From Cladopsammia gracilis (Eukaryota; Cnidaria; Anthozoa; Scleractinia; Dendrophylliidae), in NCBI GenBank assembly GCA_022457155.1, contig JAJGOT010000049.1:293501-357500 (forward strand): a DNA stretch of 64,000 bases. Reading direction: 5' to 3'. Both the position numbers and the translations under genes were made by a program. Below the pieces are notes generated by a model. It was given only the letters and a program-made list of their open reading frames with translations, ran no database searches and was not told the origin of the DNA. Below are positions 28,801-39,700 of this stretch, one piece after another; within the stretch, counting starts at the first letter, position 1; each line of letters starts with the position of its first letter.

Positions 28801-30394
28801 TGTAAATTTAGCTCTGAATGTAAAAACTTGGAGAAAATTCTTCTGGTAAAATTAAGCTTACATAGGCTTAACTAATTAAGCAATTTTTGCAAATCACATT
28901 TAGACAGTTACTTGCTTTTCTGTTTATGTTTGTTTGTCCGATATCCAGTGTTTTTCCTCTTCGGCAAAGGTTGTTCGCCGTCATATTCAGAACGTTCGCG
29001 AGTTATAGGGTCCGTTTTCTTTGCTTCAGGAATTGGCGTATCTTGTTTGTTTTTTTCCGTGATTTTTCCATTGACGAGTACAGGTTGTGTTGGTTTTGGC
29101 GCGGAGGCAAGCTTTTGCGAACTGCCCTGTTTGTAGCCGCGGGGAAGCGCGCGAAAAACAAAGCCTCGTTCCCAGTTCCTCTCTCTTCATATACGTCATC
29201 ATCGATGATGACGTAACGGGTGGACAGACGTGCACACGGACCGACGCGCCCGCGAAACATTCCGCTAACCATGACCATGAAAAATGACGGGACGGTTCTA
29301 TGAGTATGGGGCTGCGCAGCCGAGCCTTCGGCCCGGCGAGTGCTCCGCTATTACCCGACAGTCTACACAGTACATTTAGACCGTAGAAAAGTTCACAAAA
29401 ACAACTTTTCTCTGTCTAGAATAACTAGTACGACTACTTTCCGAATAAAATACAGTTTTCGTTTGTCAAAAATTGCCCGAGAAACTGATTTGGAAATCAA
29501 AATTGCAAAAATACACAAACATGTTTGCATAACATGAGGCGACGCGAGTGAAGACAGAAAATATAAGTCTTGTTTTGTTTACATAAAATCGCTTTTCAAT
29601 CTATGTAATGAATGAACAAACACATAAAAATGGACAACACAATCTTCTTTCGAAAAATGATATTCAAATCTCTATAAGTTTATGTTTAAAAGCAAAACGC
29701 GAACTATTAAGAGCTCATGATTCGAGGCCGAGATGTCTCCGATGAAAGAAATCAAAACAACTGAATTTAATTGAGCGCGTTATAAACAATTCTCCCGAAA
29801 ACTAGCGAGAACACAAAAAAGTCAATTACAGATTGATATCAACATAAATTCCCATCGAAAAATGTATTTTGTTTTACCTTTAAGTCCATCCACTGCTTGG
29901 AAATTGTTTAAATCTCCGCTTCTTCAGTTCTGAAACCCGAAGTGACAAACATCTTCCCGCATTGCTCCCATCCTCGAAGCAAGATTTTATCTCTGAAAGC
30001 TCTTCTATTTCCACTATAGCGGCTTCTGAGTATCCCATAATTAGTATCCCTGTCTTGAGCAGCAAACCGCGAAAAAATTCAGGAGAATAACGACTTTAAT
30101 TTAAACGGTTTTCTCCGCTAAAACACAGCAGTGTTTTCCCAGGTGACGTGAAAATTGCAAAGATCCCGGTGTGGCGTCATACGCGCATGTTTTGCGACGG
30201 TCTACGCGCCCGCGAGTTAACCCTAAGCGACGGCGGCGTCGGCGTCGGCGTCGGCGGCGGTGTGACAACGCGCCCGCGAAACATTCCGCTAGCCATGACC
30301 ATGAAAAATGACGGCCATGGGTTCTATGGTTCTCTTATGGTTCTATGAGTATGGGGCTGCGCAGCCTGGCCTTCGGCCAGGCAAGAGCTCCGCT
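25852..30394 (-). mobile_element. Non-autonomous LINE derivative, split by LINE copy B
   Basis: The sequence from 25852 to about 25972 (TTAACTAAGGTGAAA to CAGTA) and from 29350 to 30394 (TTACCCGACAGTCTACAC to the AGCGGAGC end) together match the intact derivative at 38465-39590. LINE copy B sits between the two parts. The 5' end shows AGCGGAGCTC, a GC hairpin and GGCTGCGCAGCCCCATACTC, as in the full LINE. It is 3'-truncated. A GGCGTC tandem run lies at about 30230-30260. Confidence 0.7.
25975..29349 (-). mobile_element. L1/Tx1-like LINE copy B
   Basis: The 5' end AGCGGAGCACTCGCCGGGCC is at 29349 and the 3' end GTTAGGCTAAGCCTATC plus (TA)n is at about 25975-26005. Coding remnants on the minus strand are a Lys-rich ORF1-like tail (about 28910-29190), an APE-type endonuclease (LQETLATSQNAINSLTA, then SDHDSVDL at about 28165) and RT pieces (GGVRQGD-like SGVRQGDPQSPLLYVLCAD, about 27000-27060). 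Multiple frameshifts and deletions make it inactive. Its ends abut the two halves of a non-autonomous relative. Confidence 0.82.
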
Positions 30395-31304
30395 AAAAAC
30401 GTTACCTGCATTCGATGTGGCTTTTTAGTCCCTTCATTTAATACCCAGCTTCCAAAAAGTAAGTTTACAAGTTTAAACGAGTTGAAATGTTCTGTTGTTG
30501 TTTTGACATGGACCATTCGCTAAAGAACCCGCATCTTTACACTACGCATTTAAAGTTCGAAGTCAATCCATACTGAAAGCATAAGCTGTTCTCTCCTCAA
30601 TTAACAACGGTTTTTGAGCTGCACAGGGAGTCTCCATTTCAGTTCATAAACTTTTCTCCACTGTGTTCGACAGACCTTGCACATAACAGCCCGTAGTGCG
30701 AAAAAATACAAACTTGCACGTTTTTGTTCCTACAGCCGCGATGGTGAGATTTTTCGGTTCCAATCCGCTTCAAATAATGTTTAGGAACTTTTTCAAGGAA
30801 GCATAAAGCATGTACCATATTTCAAAGGCAATTATTAGAAGACCTTTTCAGAAAATTGTGCTTGTTCGTTTTTTTCGAGATCGAGCTACGGTTTGAACAG
30901 CGTTGTCAAGGTGAACTTTCATTCAACTTCACCGGCCAAGGTTAACTGCGATACGCGGCAACATTTTTCGCGCCTTTTTTTTTTCATTCAGTCATGCGAT
31001 CACTATTTTCTTTTCTTTTCCTTTCGCTATATTATAAAAGAATAGTTTCATGCTTTTAGCTGTGCATCTATATCGAGTTATGGCTGCCGGCAGGAAGTTT
31101 GGAAGGCACGAGAGAAGCGTTAAGAGTGCAAGCCGCGATGCATCGATGGAAGCAAGAGGTCAGTGCAAGCTCTAGGCGCGCAAAGAATTCTGTGCGGCTT
31201 TAAAAATAATTTCTCCTTGAAGCTGATTGGTTAATATTTTACGGTCAGATCACCTGGCGATATGCTAGCCAAATTTCGTTGGAACACCGTCGCTCTCACT
31301 CCCC
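30395..31304. repeat. Dispersed repeat and palindrome relic
   Basis: 30410-31020 matches the old repeat at 20920-21270. 31030-31200 resembles one arm of the hairpin repeat at 36810-36990 (GCTTTTAGCTGTGCAT, ATCGAGTTATGG). No gene. Confidence 0.4.
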
Positions 31305-31752
31305 CCGGGGGGGGGGGGAGGGGTTACTCCCTATAATGGGCTATACGGGGATGCTCCGCCCGAAAGGGGTACCTTTTTTAGACTGGAGGTATATGAAAGG
31401 GTCGGGATTTCACGAGTTGAAGTATATGAAAGGGTAGGGATTTCACGAAGAATAGGAAAGGGTAGCGAAAACACAAGTTGAAGTATAAAAAATGCAGGAA
31501 AAACTGCCATTTATAAGTATTATAAAAAGCGTCTTTTAAAATATATTAAACAGACGTACGTAAAGGCTATATGAAAGGGGTAGCATTTTCAATGAAAGGT
31601 ATATGAAAGGGGTACCATTTTCAATGAAAGGTATATGAAAGGGGTACCTTTTCTGTCAAAAACGGTATATGAAAGGGTAAGGGTTTGGACTTCGGGGCGG
31701 AGCATCCCCGTACAAAACGTTGTTGAGTACCCCCCCCCCCCCCCCCCCCCGG
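31305..31752. mobile_element. MITE with GGATGCTCCGCCC inverted ends and poly-G/poly-C tips
   Basis: The left end reads GGGG...ACGGGGATGCTCCGCCC and the right end GGGGCGGAGCATCCCCGT...CCCC. Inside, GTATATGAAAGGGTAGGGA and AAAGGGGTACC are repeated many times. The right end abuts the BEL RT at 31753. It is non-coding. Confidence 0.7.
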
Positions 31753-33868
31753 GCTCTCACTGCAGACATCGAAAAGGCATTTCTAATGGTTGGCATCAAG
31801 CAAGAAGATCGTGACATGCTCCGTTTCCTATGGTACGATGATCCGTTCGCCGCTAAACCAGAAATCGCTGAGTATCGTTTCAACCGGCTTGTTTTCGGTT
31901 TGTGACCTTCGCCTTCAATTCTGGGTGCGACAATTTCACACCACTTGAATCTGTACAAGCAGAGCGAGCCCGAGATGGCTGAGTTACTCGAGAAATCTCT
32001 GTACGTGGACGATTTACTCACTGGAGACGACAACGATGATAGAGGCCTGGTCATTTACAAGAAAACCAAGCAAATTATGACCGAAGGCGGCTTTAATCTC
32101 CGTAAATGGAACTCTAATTCACGTACCCTATTAAGAGCGATCGAGAGTTGTGAAAATCCACGTGGTGAAAGCAAATCGAACCAAGAACCGACAACAGAAG
32201 ATGACGAGTCATACGCCAAATCTTCGACCACTCCTGGAAGCTCCGAAGCGAAGAACGAAACGATTGTCAAAATTCTAGGATTGAACTGGGACACTGTTTC
32301 TGACGAATTTTTCTTCGATCTCAAGGATCTGTACAAATTTGGCAGCTCACTTCCGTCGACAAAGCGTTCAATCCTTAAATTGACAGCAAAGATCTTCGAC
32401 CCTATTGGATTTCTAACACCTTTCACCGCTGAAATGAAAATCTTATATCAAGAACTTTGCCTGGATAAAATCGACTGAGATAGCGAATTAACAGGAACCT
32501 TGCTTCTCACTTGGGACACTTTACCTGAAGAATTGAAATGCCTCTACAATGTACGAATCCCGCGCTGTTATTTCCGGTCAAGTGCAATCGAAATCGAGCT
32601 TCGTGGTTTCAGCGACGCCTCCAATCGTGCGTATGCCGCAGTTATTTACATGTGTTCTCTCTATCAAGATGGCCGAGTCGATGTTCGTTTGGTTGCTTCT
32701 AAGTCCAGAGTCGCACCTTTAAAGAAGCAGTCAATTCCCCGCTTGGAGTTATTGGGAGCGGTTCTTCTCGCACGACTGGTTCACAAATTCAATTCGGCCG
32801 GAAAACAATTGAAAACAATCAATTGGACTGACTCGATGACTACACTCTGTTGGATTAAAAACGAACGAATGTGGAAACAGTACGTTCAGAATCGTGTGGA
32901 AGAAATTACAAATTTGACCTCCAAGGATGATTGGAGACATTGCCCGGGGGAATTGAATCCTGCGGATATACCTTCTCGTGGTTTGTCTGCTAAAGAACTT
33001 TCCACTAACACGACTTGGTGGAATGGCGCAGCATTCCTTTACCAACCAAAATCTGAATGGCCCGTAAACCAATCGACACAATCCGAAGATAAAGTTGTCC
33101 TTGAAGAAGCTGTAAAGAATCCACCAGTTCTCGCGCATTCACTTGTGAATAATTCAGACGACACCCCAGAGAAGAGAATCGATCAGATAATCGACATAAA
33201 GCGCTTTCACAACTTAACAAATCTGCTCCGTGTAACAGCCCTTGTTCTCAATTTTGCAAAGAGGTTCAAGAATCGAGTACGAAACGAGAGTACAAAAGAA
33301 GAAGAAACGAGTTTTAACGCCACCGATTTAAAGGAAGACGAGCATCTCTGGATCAAGTCAGTGCAAGCATCATCGTTCACCAAGGAAATTAAATTCCTCC
33401 AGCGTAAAGATCAAAGGTCGAACCCGCAAACGTATGTCACACAGTTCGGGTTATACCTACAAGAAGGCGTTATGAGATGTAAGGGGCGATTGAACAATTC
33501 ACCGTTGCCCGCAAATTTGAGGAAACCTGTCCTATTACCTGCAAGCCATGAATTTGTTCAGCTACTGATAAGGCAGTCACACGAATCTATCCAACACAGT
33601 GGAATACGAGATACTCTAACAACGCTAAGGGAACGTTTCTGGGTGCTCCGTGGACGAGAAGCCGTCAAGAAATTTATTCGAAAATGTGTAATTTGCCGCA
33701 AGTACGAGGGAAGGCCTTATAGCGCTCTGCCGCCTAATGATCTGCCTGACGAAAGAGTATCCGAAGATCCTTCGTTTACGCATGTTGGTCTCGACTTTCT
33801 TGGTTCACTTTTCATCGAAACCAAGAGTCCTGAAGTTGAAAGAAATGTACCAGTCAATTCCAAGACCG
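31753..33868 (+). pseudogene. BEL/Pao RT (3' part), RNase H and integrase zinc domain
   Basis: LTADIEKAFLMVGI holds RT motif A. A TGA at about 31903 interrupts RLVFGL. The active site is YVDDLLTGDD (about 32005), intact. A TGA at 32476-32478 again breaks the frame. 32500-33909 continues with RNase H (GFSDASNRAYAAVIY with the first Asp, then WTDS), then the H2C2 zinc domain (SHESIQHSGIRD and KFIRKCVIC), and the first integrase Asp (VGLDFLG). The frame ends in inserted poly-C DNA at about 33868. Confidence 0.85.
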
Positions 33869-34200
33869 CCTATCCCCCCCCCGGGCAAACCCCCGGGCAT
33901 TTGACTTAAAAAAAAAAATTGTCAAATGCCCCACCATATGGGCAGTTTATACGGTCAAATGCCCCACCGTGCAGGGCTTCACAGAGCGTCAAATGCCCCA
34001 CCGTCCGGGCAAGGAGAGACGCTGTGGCTATATGGCCGGTGTTGAAAACACTAAATGGCCGGCAGTTCTATATTCTCAGTAAATTACACAAAATCGAAAA
34101 ATTCCAGCTAATCTAAACTATTGTATGTCGATTTAGAAAAGTCAAGCGATCCTGGAATGCTTTACAGATCTCAAGTCTAGTGTTTGGTTTACGCTGGGCT
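33869..34200. mobile_element. Insertion with GTCAAATGCCCCACC repeats
   Basis: It starts with C9 and CCCGGGCAAAC, CCCGGGCATTTGAC. GTCAAATGCCCCACC then recurs three times, and ATGGCCGG twice. It replaces the first half of the BEL integrase core. The right end near 34100-34200 is imprecise. Confidence 0.55.
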
Positions 34201-34978
34201 CAGAAGACGAAACCATGTTTTGTGACACTTAGAACTTTTTTCATGCAAGGAAATACGCAAGCTAACACGATCAGACGAAGTATGGCGTTATCTAGTCAAC
34301 CAAAGAACTTCCTGGAATTTCATCATCGAAAAGGCCCCGTGGTGGGGAGGATTTGGGGAGAGATTGGTTCGCAGTATCAAGAGACCTCTCAAGAAAGTCC
34401 TTGGCCGATCTACCCTAAATTTCGAAGAGCTCCGAACAGTGCTTGTGGAAATTGAATCAGTAATCAATTCAAGACCCATCACATACATGTACGACGACGA
34501 AGATTCAATATCGTATCCTTTGACACCTTCTGATCTTATTTATGGTCACCGGATCAGCTCAACGCCAAACAGCGCACATTACGAAGTCATCAGCACCTAC
34601 AAGTCATTAACGAGAAGAGCTCGCCACCACAAGATTTTACTTCAGCAGTCAACTAAGCAAAACGATTCGACGACAAGATGTCATTGGAAACTTGCGAAGG
34701 TAGCAGAGCTTATTTCTGGAACGGATGGAAGGGTTCGTGCCGCTGTCGTCAAGACAACTAGCAGAGATAAACGTCCTGTTTATCTTCGAAGAGTTGTACA
34801 ACATTTGATTCCCATTGAAGTGAAGGCGGTCAATGAAGTCGCGCATTCAACGCAACCCGCTGTTGTTCAACCAGTTAGTCCAACTGTTCAAGATAACACT
34901 GGGAGACCCCGACGTCCTGCAGCAGTTGTTGGAGAAATCAATAGACAATTGAACCGCTCGTCAACAATTGAACATTGA
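34201..34978 (+). pseudogene. BEL/Pao integrase C-terminal part with DUF5641
   Basis: The frames 34200-34360 (KLTRSDEVWRYLVNQ then WWGGFWERLVRSIKR) and 34364-34978 join. ERLVRSIKRPLKK bears the third catalytic Glu context, and SVINSRPITY and LTPSDLIYG follow. The C-terminal DUF5641 domain has WKLAKV and YLRRVVQHLIPIE. It ends at a TGA at 34976-34978. The first half of the core was lost to an insertion. Confidence 0.8.
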
Positions 34979-35037
34979 CTTGTTTTCTTTCGCGTGAATT
35001 TTGAAAGTTTCTCCCGCAGGGAATAAACTTTGGGGAG

Positions 35038-35296
35038 TGTCAAATTCGTCTAAACACCCATGGTGGACAGTTTCGCAATCTGTGTAACGAGATACTTGTT
35101 TTGCTTGTGCAGTTTTAGTTGTAAGTGATTGACACGTGAACCTTGTGATAAGTGGTATGTACAATAAACTTTGATCAGTCCTTTTTCGAAGCGATACGTG
35201 CGAGATCGAGAGTTACGAAGTTACGAGAAGAAATATTGTGTATATGGGGACGAATAACAGGAATTAAACGAATCAATTGAATAACGAAACGTCGCA
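35038..35296 (+). repeat. Probable 3' LTR of the BEL/Pao element
   Basis: The polypurine-like TGGGGAG is followed by TGTCAAATTCGTC, the expected LTR start. AATAAA at about 35162 fits the LTR polyadenylation signal. The end (GTCGCA, 35296) is a guess because no second LTR is present for comparison. Confidence 0.5.
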
Positions 35297-35903
35297 GTTT
35301 TATGACAACTATGACCGTCGCTTTCACTGGTACTTATGCAGTTAAGAATGTCTTCTTTCGGTGGCGTCAAATGTATTTATTTTCCAAACCCGCAGTTGAC
35401 GCCGTAGAGAAAACTCGAATCTGTTACGAGCGAACAAATTACTTTAAATCCACCACCAGCACTTTTATTTGTGTAGACATGCGGTACAGAAGCCGTTGCA
35501 TTCCATATTTTACACAGTTTGGACTTTCTCTTTCATTTGAATCGCCGATATTAACCTTCCAAATCGCGCTGTTAAAACAAGTCAAGTTCAAAAAGGATGG
35601 GATCGAAGTTACTTAAAAATCCAACGCTGTACAGCCAAAACTTGCATTGTATCACACAGTTTGGAGTTTCTCTTTCATTTGAATCGCCGATATTTACATA
35701 CCTTCCAAACCCCGCTGTTAAAACAAGTCAAGTTCAAAAGGAATGGAATCGAAGTTAAAAATCCAACGCTGTACAGCCAAAACTTGCATTGATCTGTTTT
35801 CATGGCGAACGAACAACGGTTGAAATTTCATTGTTCTGTACTCGTCGACATTTCATTGGCTAAAGTAAAAAATATTGGAATCTATTGTTCTTGTTCTGTT
35901 TTG
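35297..35903. repeat. Flank with local tandem duplication
   Basis: A unit of about 140 bp occurs twice at about 35508-35646 and 35647-35793 (CACAGTTTGGA, TTTCATTTGAATCGCCGATA, CCAACGCTGTACAGCC). The 104-codon ORF at 35302 spans part of it and has no recognised domain. Confidence 0.6.
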
Positions 35904-36809
35904 TGATTGGTTAACTTTGTCTAGATGACCTCGGTAAGAGTAGCCGCACTGTAAAGCCCACAGAGGTGAATAACACCATGACAGGGTAGATGAAATGACA
36001 ATTACTGCTGTTTTAATAATCATATTTCGCCAAATATTTTGGTATCGCGGGTGATTTCAGAGCTAACAAATAACGATAAGACAAACATTCGTACTTTTCT
36101 ATCGTCACAGACAACCAAACTGATTAGCATATATGTATTTGACTGACATGGCCGATTTAAGAACATTTTCATCGCTTAGAATTAGCCAACTGTCCGTATT
36201 AAGGACGTTAACTTTGTATGAGATTATTTTTTCATCGTGACGCGAAAAACTGTCCGTTGTCCTTGGTGTAGCGGGTAAATTTTATAGAAAATGTATGGGC
36301 GTTCAGCCGGGACAAAGACTGAGTGGAGTTCAACTGTACTAGCAACTGAAAGGATTTTTTTAATCAGAATACTTCATGAAACGTTGATCAGTGTTTAAGG
36401 TATCAATACGACCAAACGATTTGCTTGCTTATCGCGCACGTTTTCGAAGGCATGTTATAAGAGGGTTAGTGTCTCTATCGGCTTTGCCTATGTTTGCACA
36501 CCAAATGCCAAATCAAGTTCATACAACATTATAACATAGCTAGCAGAGCCGCGCAATCAAATTCAGTATACGTAAGCGTGCTCAAAATCCCGATAGTGCA
36601 CGCTGATAAATAAAAGTGCCATTCTTGACCGTGATTTCTTTTTTTTTTTAAATAAAGAATTTTGTATTTAAACTGCAGTAAAATAAAACTCGAGCTTTCA
36701 ACAGAAAATTTGAAATAAAACCAATTCCTATTTTGCTTAATATTTCGCTTAACGCGAACCGTTTTTCGCGTCGGATTTGATGCACAATTCACCGGCTATG
36801 TTATAAAAC

Positions 36810-36990
36810 AAATGGTTCAAGCTTTTAGCTGTGCACTATCGAGTTATGGAGCAAGTGGGAGTTTGGAGAGCACTTGAGAAGCTAGAGTTGCCCTCGGCTA
36901 TCGCTTCGCGCAACTCTTACGCTTCTTTCGTGCTCTCCAGACTTCCCGAGTGCTCCATAACTCGATAATGCACGCTAAAGCATGAATCAA
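36810..36990. repeat. Hairpin repeat (ATCGAGTTATGGAG arms)
   Basis: TTTAGCTGTGCACTATCGAGTTATGGAG on the left mirrors CTCCATAACTCGATAATGCACGCTAAA on the right (described here only by its ends), with further pairing inside (GAGAGCAC/GTGCTCTC). It is a MITE-like foldback. The second copy is at about 43885-44045. Confidence 0.65.
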
Positions 36991-37055
36991 TTGTTAATTA
37001 GTTCAGTTCCAACTCAAACACCAATTTTCTCCACAATTTAACGGTAAATAATAAA

Positions 37056-37192
37056 CACTGACTGGTCCCGAGGGAAACAGTGAATTTTGTTTTCCGAGAA
37101 TCGCGATGTTTCCCGAGACGAAGTCGAGGGAAACATCGAGATTCGAGGGAAACAAAATTCACTGTTTCCCGAGGGATCAGTCATTAAGTGAT
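37056..37192. repeat. Near-perfect palindromic repeat
   Basis: ACTGACTGGTCCCGAGGGAAA at the left is mirrored by TTTCCCGAGGGATCAGTCAT at the right, with AACAGTGAATTTTGTTT arms inside. It is probably a small foldback element. The second copy is at about 44120-44255. Confidence 0.7.
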
Positions 37193-37409
37193 TTGTTACA
37201 TAGCGACATAAAAAAAAAAAAAAAAACACAACGCGCCGAGCACTCGAGGTAAACATCAATCCATCATAATCATGCCACCTTTTGTCACGGTCTGATCACG
37301 TGCGCTAGCGGGCAACAGTGCAATGTTACCCTCTGACGTCAAAATTGTTGCCTGCTTTCGCAAATGTTGCCCGCTAAGGAAAATTGGCGGGAAACAGTTC
37401 GTTTATTAG

Positions 37410-37715
37410 ATGTCATGTGACGATGAATCAACCAATCAACGCGCGCGTTGTATTGACAAAAACTCCAGCTATATAACAATCATGTTTAATGCATTACATC
37501 GCGAACAAATTACAGACTTCGACTACAATTGTTTTCCGACAAAAGCACATGGTCTGACACCCCATAAATATACTAACGCAACAAACGTCCAGGGAATGGT
37601 AGTTAAATTACAAAATCTAGTCGCAAAGGGGGTCGAGACGATCTCCCACTTCGGGTCCGGGTCCGAACTATGTAGCACTGTCGTTAAGTTGTACAACATT
37701 TTGTTAACTTGTTAA
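37410..37715 (+). CDS. Small ORF of unknown function in unit 1
   Basis: 101 codons if read from 37410. A TATA-like CTATATAACA at about 37471 lies inside this frame, so a transcript starting there would use a later ATG, for example after 37540. No domain is recognised. The copy in unit 2 (44469-44774) differs by one residue (Ser to Phe). An AATAAA-like AATAAAAAAA follows the stop. It may be a first exon or just unselected sequence inside a young duplication. Confidence 0.3.
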   Translation: MSCDDESTNQRARCIDKNSSYITIMFNALHREQITDFDYNCFPTKAHGLTPHKYTNATNVQGMVVKLQNLVAKGVETISHFGSGSELCSTVVKLYNILLTC

Positions 37716-38398
37716 TAAAAAAAAAGAGCACCTCGATATCGTGTAACTGGGCAATTTACCACTCTTTACTTGTCGGAAAGAGAAAAGGGATAAAGTAAAA
37801 ACATCATAGAATTTACACACCTGATGTCCTGGGAAAAGTAATTTGACCTAAGAGCAGTTTTGATACAAAAACGTCAAAATATCCAGGATATATAGCTGAC
37901 CTGCATCAGCTAAAATGCAGTTAAATCAATGCTCGATCCACCCATATGATTGGAATCATTATTTGACAATTCCAACAAAAAAGTGCAACCCCTTGTTTGT
38001 TAACTATAAATTTCACAAATTTTCTTTCCTTTATTTCATCGATTATTTTCATAAAAAAGTAAGAAAATGAAACCTTTTCGCAAGATGATTATTAAGAAAC
38101 TCGACGCTTGGCACATTGCCATTTTATAATCGCTATGCGATAAAACATTTCTCTAACAGCGTGGATCACCAGGAAGATATATGGGTGACCACAATGCCTT
38201 CCCTCTCTTTTTCTGTCACGTACTTGTAGTATATTCGTTAAGCTCCGCGAAGACAGTCTCTGACAAAGTTTTCAGTGTAATTTAAAAAAAATATATATTA
38301 GGTGGGTGCATGGGAACCCCTTCTTCGACCCGACTTTATTTTCACACATCGCTCAAGCGCTGTGGGCGCGTTGCACCGCCAATTCGTTTCAGCGCCCT

Positions 38399-38445
38399 GG
38401 GAGCAAGATACCTTTGCAAATGCTCTTCAGTGACAAGCGAAAGGT
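38399..38445 (-). pseudogene. Orphan 45-bp methyltransferase fragment (unit 1)
   Basis: GAGCAAGATACCTTTGCAAA and the next 25 bp match the methyltransferase exon at about 39787-39832 except for two substitutions. It lies outside that gene, at the other side of the LINE derivative. The same fragment is in unit 2 at about 45456-45502. Confidence 0.6.
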
Positions 38446-38464
38446 AAGAACTAAAATGTCAGAT

Positions 38465-39590
38465 AATATATATATATATATAGATAGCCCAAGCCTAACA
38501 GCGTCGCACTTTGAACAAGCTTAACTAAGGTGAAACTTAACTAAGGTGCAAGGTTAGAAGCACACGAATTAAGATTGACGAACGGGTTATTTTCAATTTT
38601 AGCAATTCTCAAAAACAGTATTACGCGACCGTCTGCACAGTACATTTTTATAGACCGTACAAAAGTTCACAAAAACAACTTTTATTTGTCTAGAATAAAT
38701 AGTACCACTAGTTTCAGAATAAAATACAGTTTATGTTTGTCAAAAATTGCCCGAGAAACTGATTTGAAAATCAAAAATTGCAAAAATACACAAACATATT
38801 TGCATAAGGCGATGCGAGTGAAGATAGAACTGTACTATAAAATCAAGTCTTGTTTTGTTTACATAAAATCGCTTTTCAATCTATCTAATGAATGAACTAA
38901 CACATAAAAATGGACAACACAATCTTCTTTCGAAAAAATTTATTCAAATCTCCATTAGTTTACGTTTAAAAGCAAAACGCGTACCATGTAATTATAGCTC
39001 ATCGAGTTCAAGCTTTCTTCGATGAAATTCAAGAGATCGATACAACTAAATTTAGGCACGTTTTAAAATCAATTCGCCAAAACTAACAATAACACTAATA
39101 ACAAGTCACTCACAGATTGATATCAACCTAAATTCTCATCGAAAACTGTAATCTGTTTTACCTTTAAGTTCCTCGTTTGCTTGGAAATTCAAATCTCCGC
39201 TTCTGGTTCTGAAATCATCTCCCGCATTGATAAAAACGTAATACACGAAGTTCCTCGAAGCAAGAGCTCGTCCTTTTCCACTAAAGCGGCTTCTGAGTAT
39301 ACCTTAATTAGTATCCCTGTCTTGAGTAGCAAACCGCGAAAAAATGCAGGAAAATAACGAGTTTAATTCTCCGCTAGGCACAAGAAAACAATTAAAGTGT
39401 TTACCGAGCTCACGGCTGTGTGGCCGCGCGAAAAACAAAATTGCTAAGATCCCGGATGTTGTCCAACACGGGCGGGCGTTCGGCGGGCAGACAACGCGCC
39501 CGCGAAACATTCCGCTAGCCATGACCATGAAAAATCACGGCGTAGGTTCTATGAGTATGGAGCTGCGCAGCCAGGCCGAAGTGCTCCGCT
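38465..39590 (-). mobile_element. Non-autonomous LINE derivative, unit 1 copy
   Basis: The minus-strand 5' end AGCGGAGCAC (39590), the GC hairpin and GGCTGCGCAGC, and the 3' end CTGTTAGGCTTGGGCTATC plus (TA)n (38465-38490) are shared with the coding LINE at 50841-54734. The inside (about 1 kb) has no ORF like endonuclease or RT. The loop-side of the hairpin is deleted in this copy compared with unit 2. It is probably mobilised by the LINE's enzymes. Confidence 0.75.
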
Positions 39591-39700
39591 AAAATACACT
39601 AGGAAATTGATAAGACTAATGTTTCAGATAAACAACCTTTCAGTTTCGATTTAAAAATGTCAATACAATTTGTGTCACGCAGCACCGAAAACAAAATCCA

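Larger units (their letters stand above)
22690..35296 (+). mobile_element. BEL/Pao LTR retrotransposon, broken by nested insertions
   Basis: Parts in order: gag C-terminus and zinc knuckles (from about 22690), aspartic protease, start of RT (to about 23718), then after 8 kb of other elements the rest of RT with YVDDL, RNase H and the integrase zinc domain. A second insertion follows, then the integrase C-terminus with DUF5641, and a probable 3' LTR from 35038. All pieces share the plus strand and each continues where the last stopped. No 5' LTR was found and stops and frameshifts are frequent, so the element is dead. Confidence 0.85.

Noticed and set aside
29003..29278. Minus-strand ORF starting MVMVSGMFRGRV as LINE ORF1
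   Set aside because: It begins in the non-coding leader; another frame over the same DNA gives the more credible Lys-rich tail, so I did not call this frame.
38306..38524. 72-codon ORF repeated in both units
   Set aside because: It overlaps the orphan methyltransferase fragment on the opposite strand and ends in AT repeat; copy conservation comes from the duplication.
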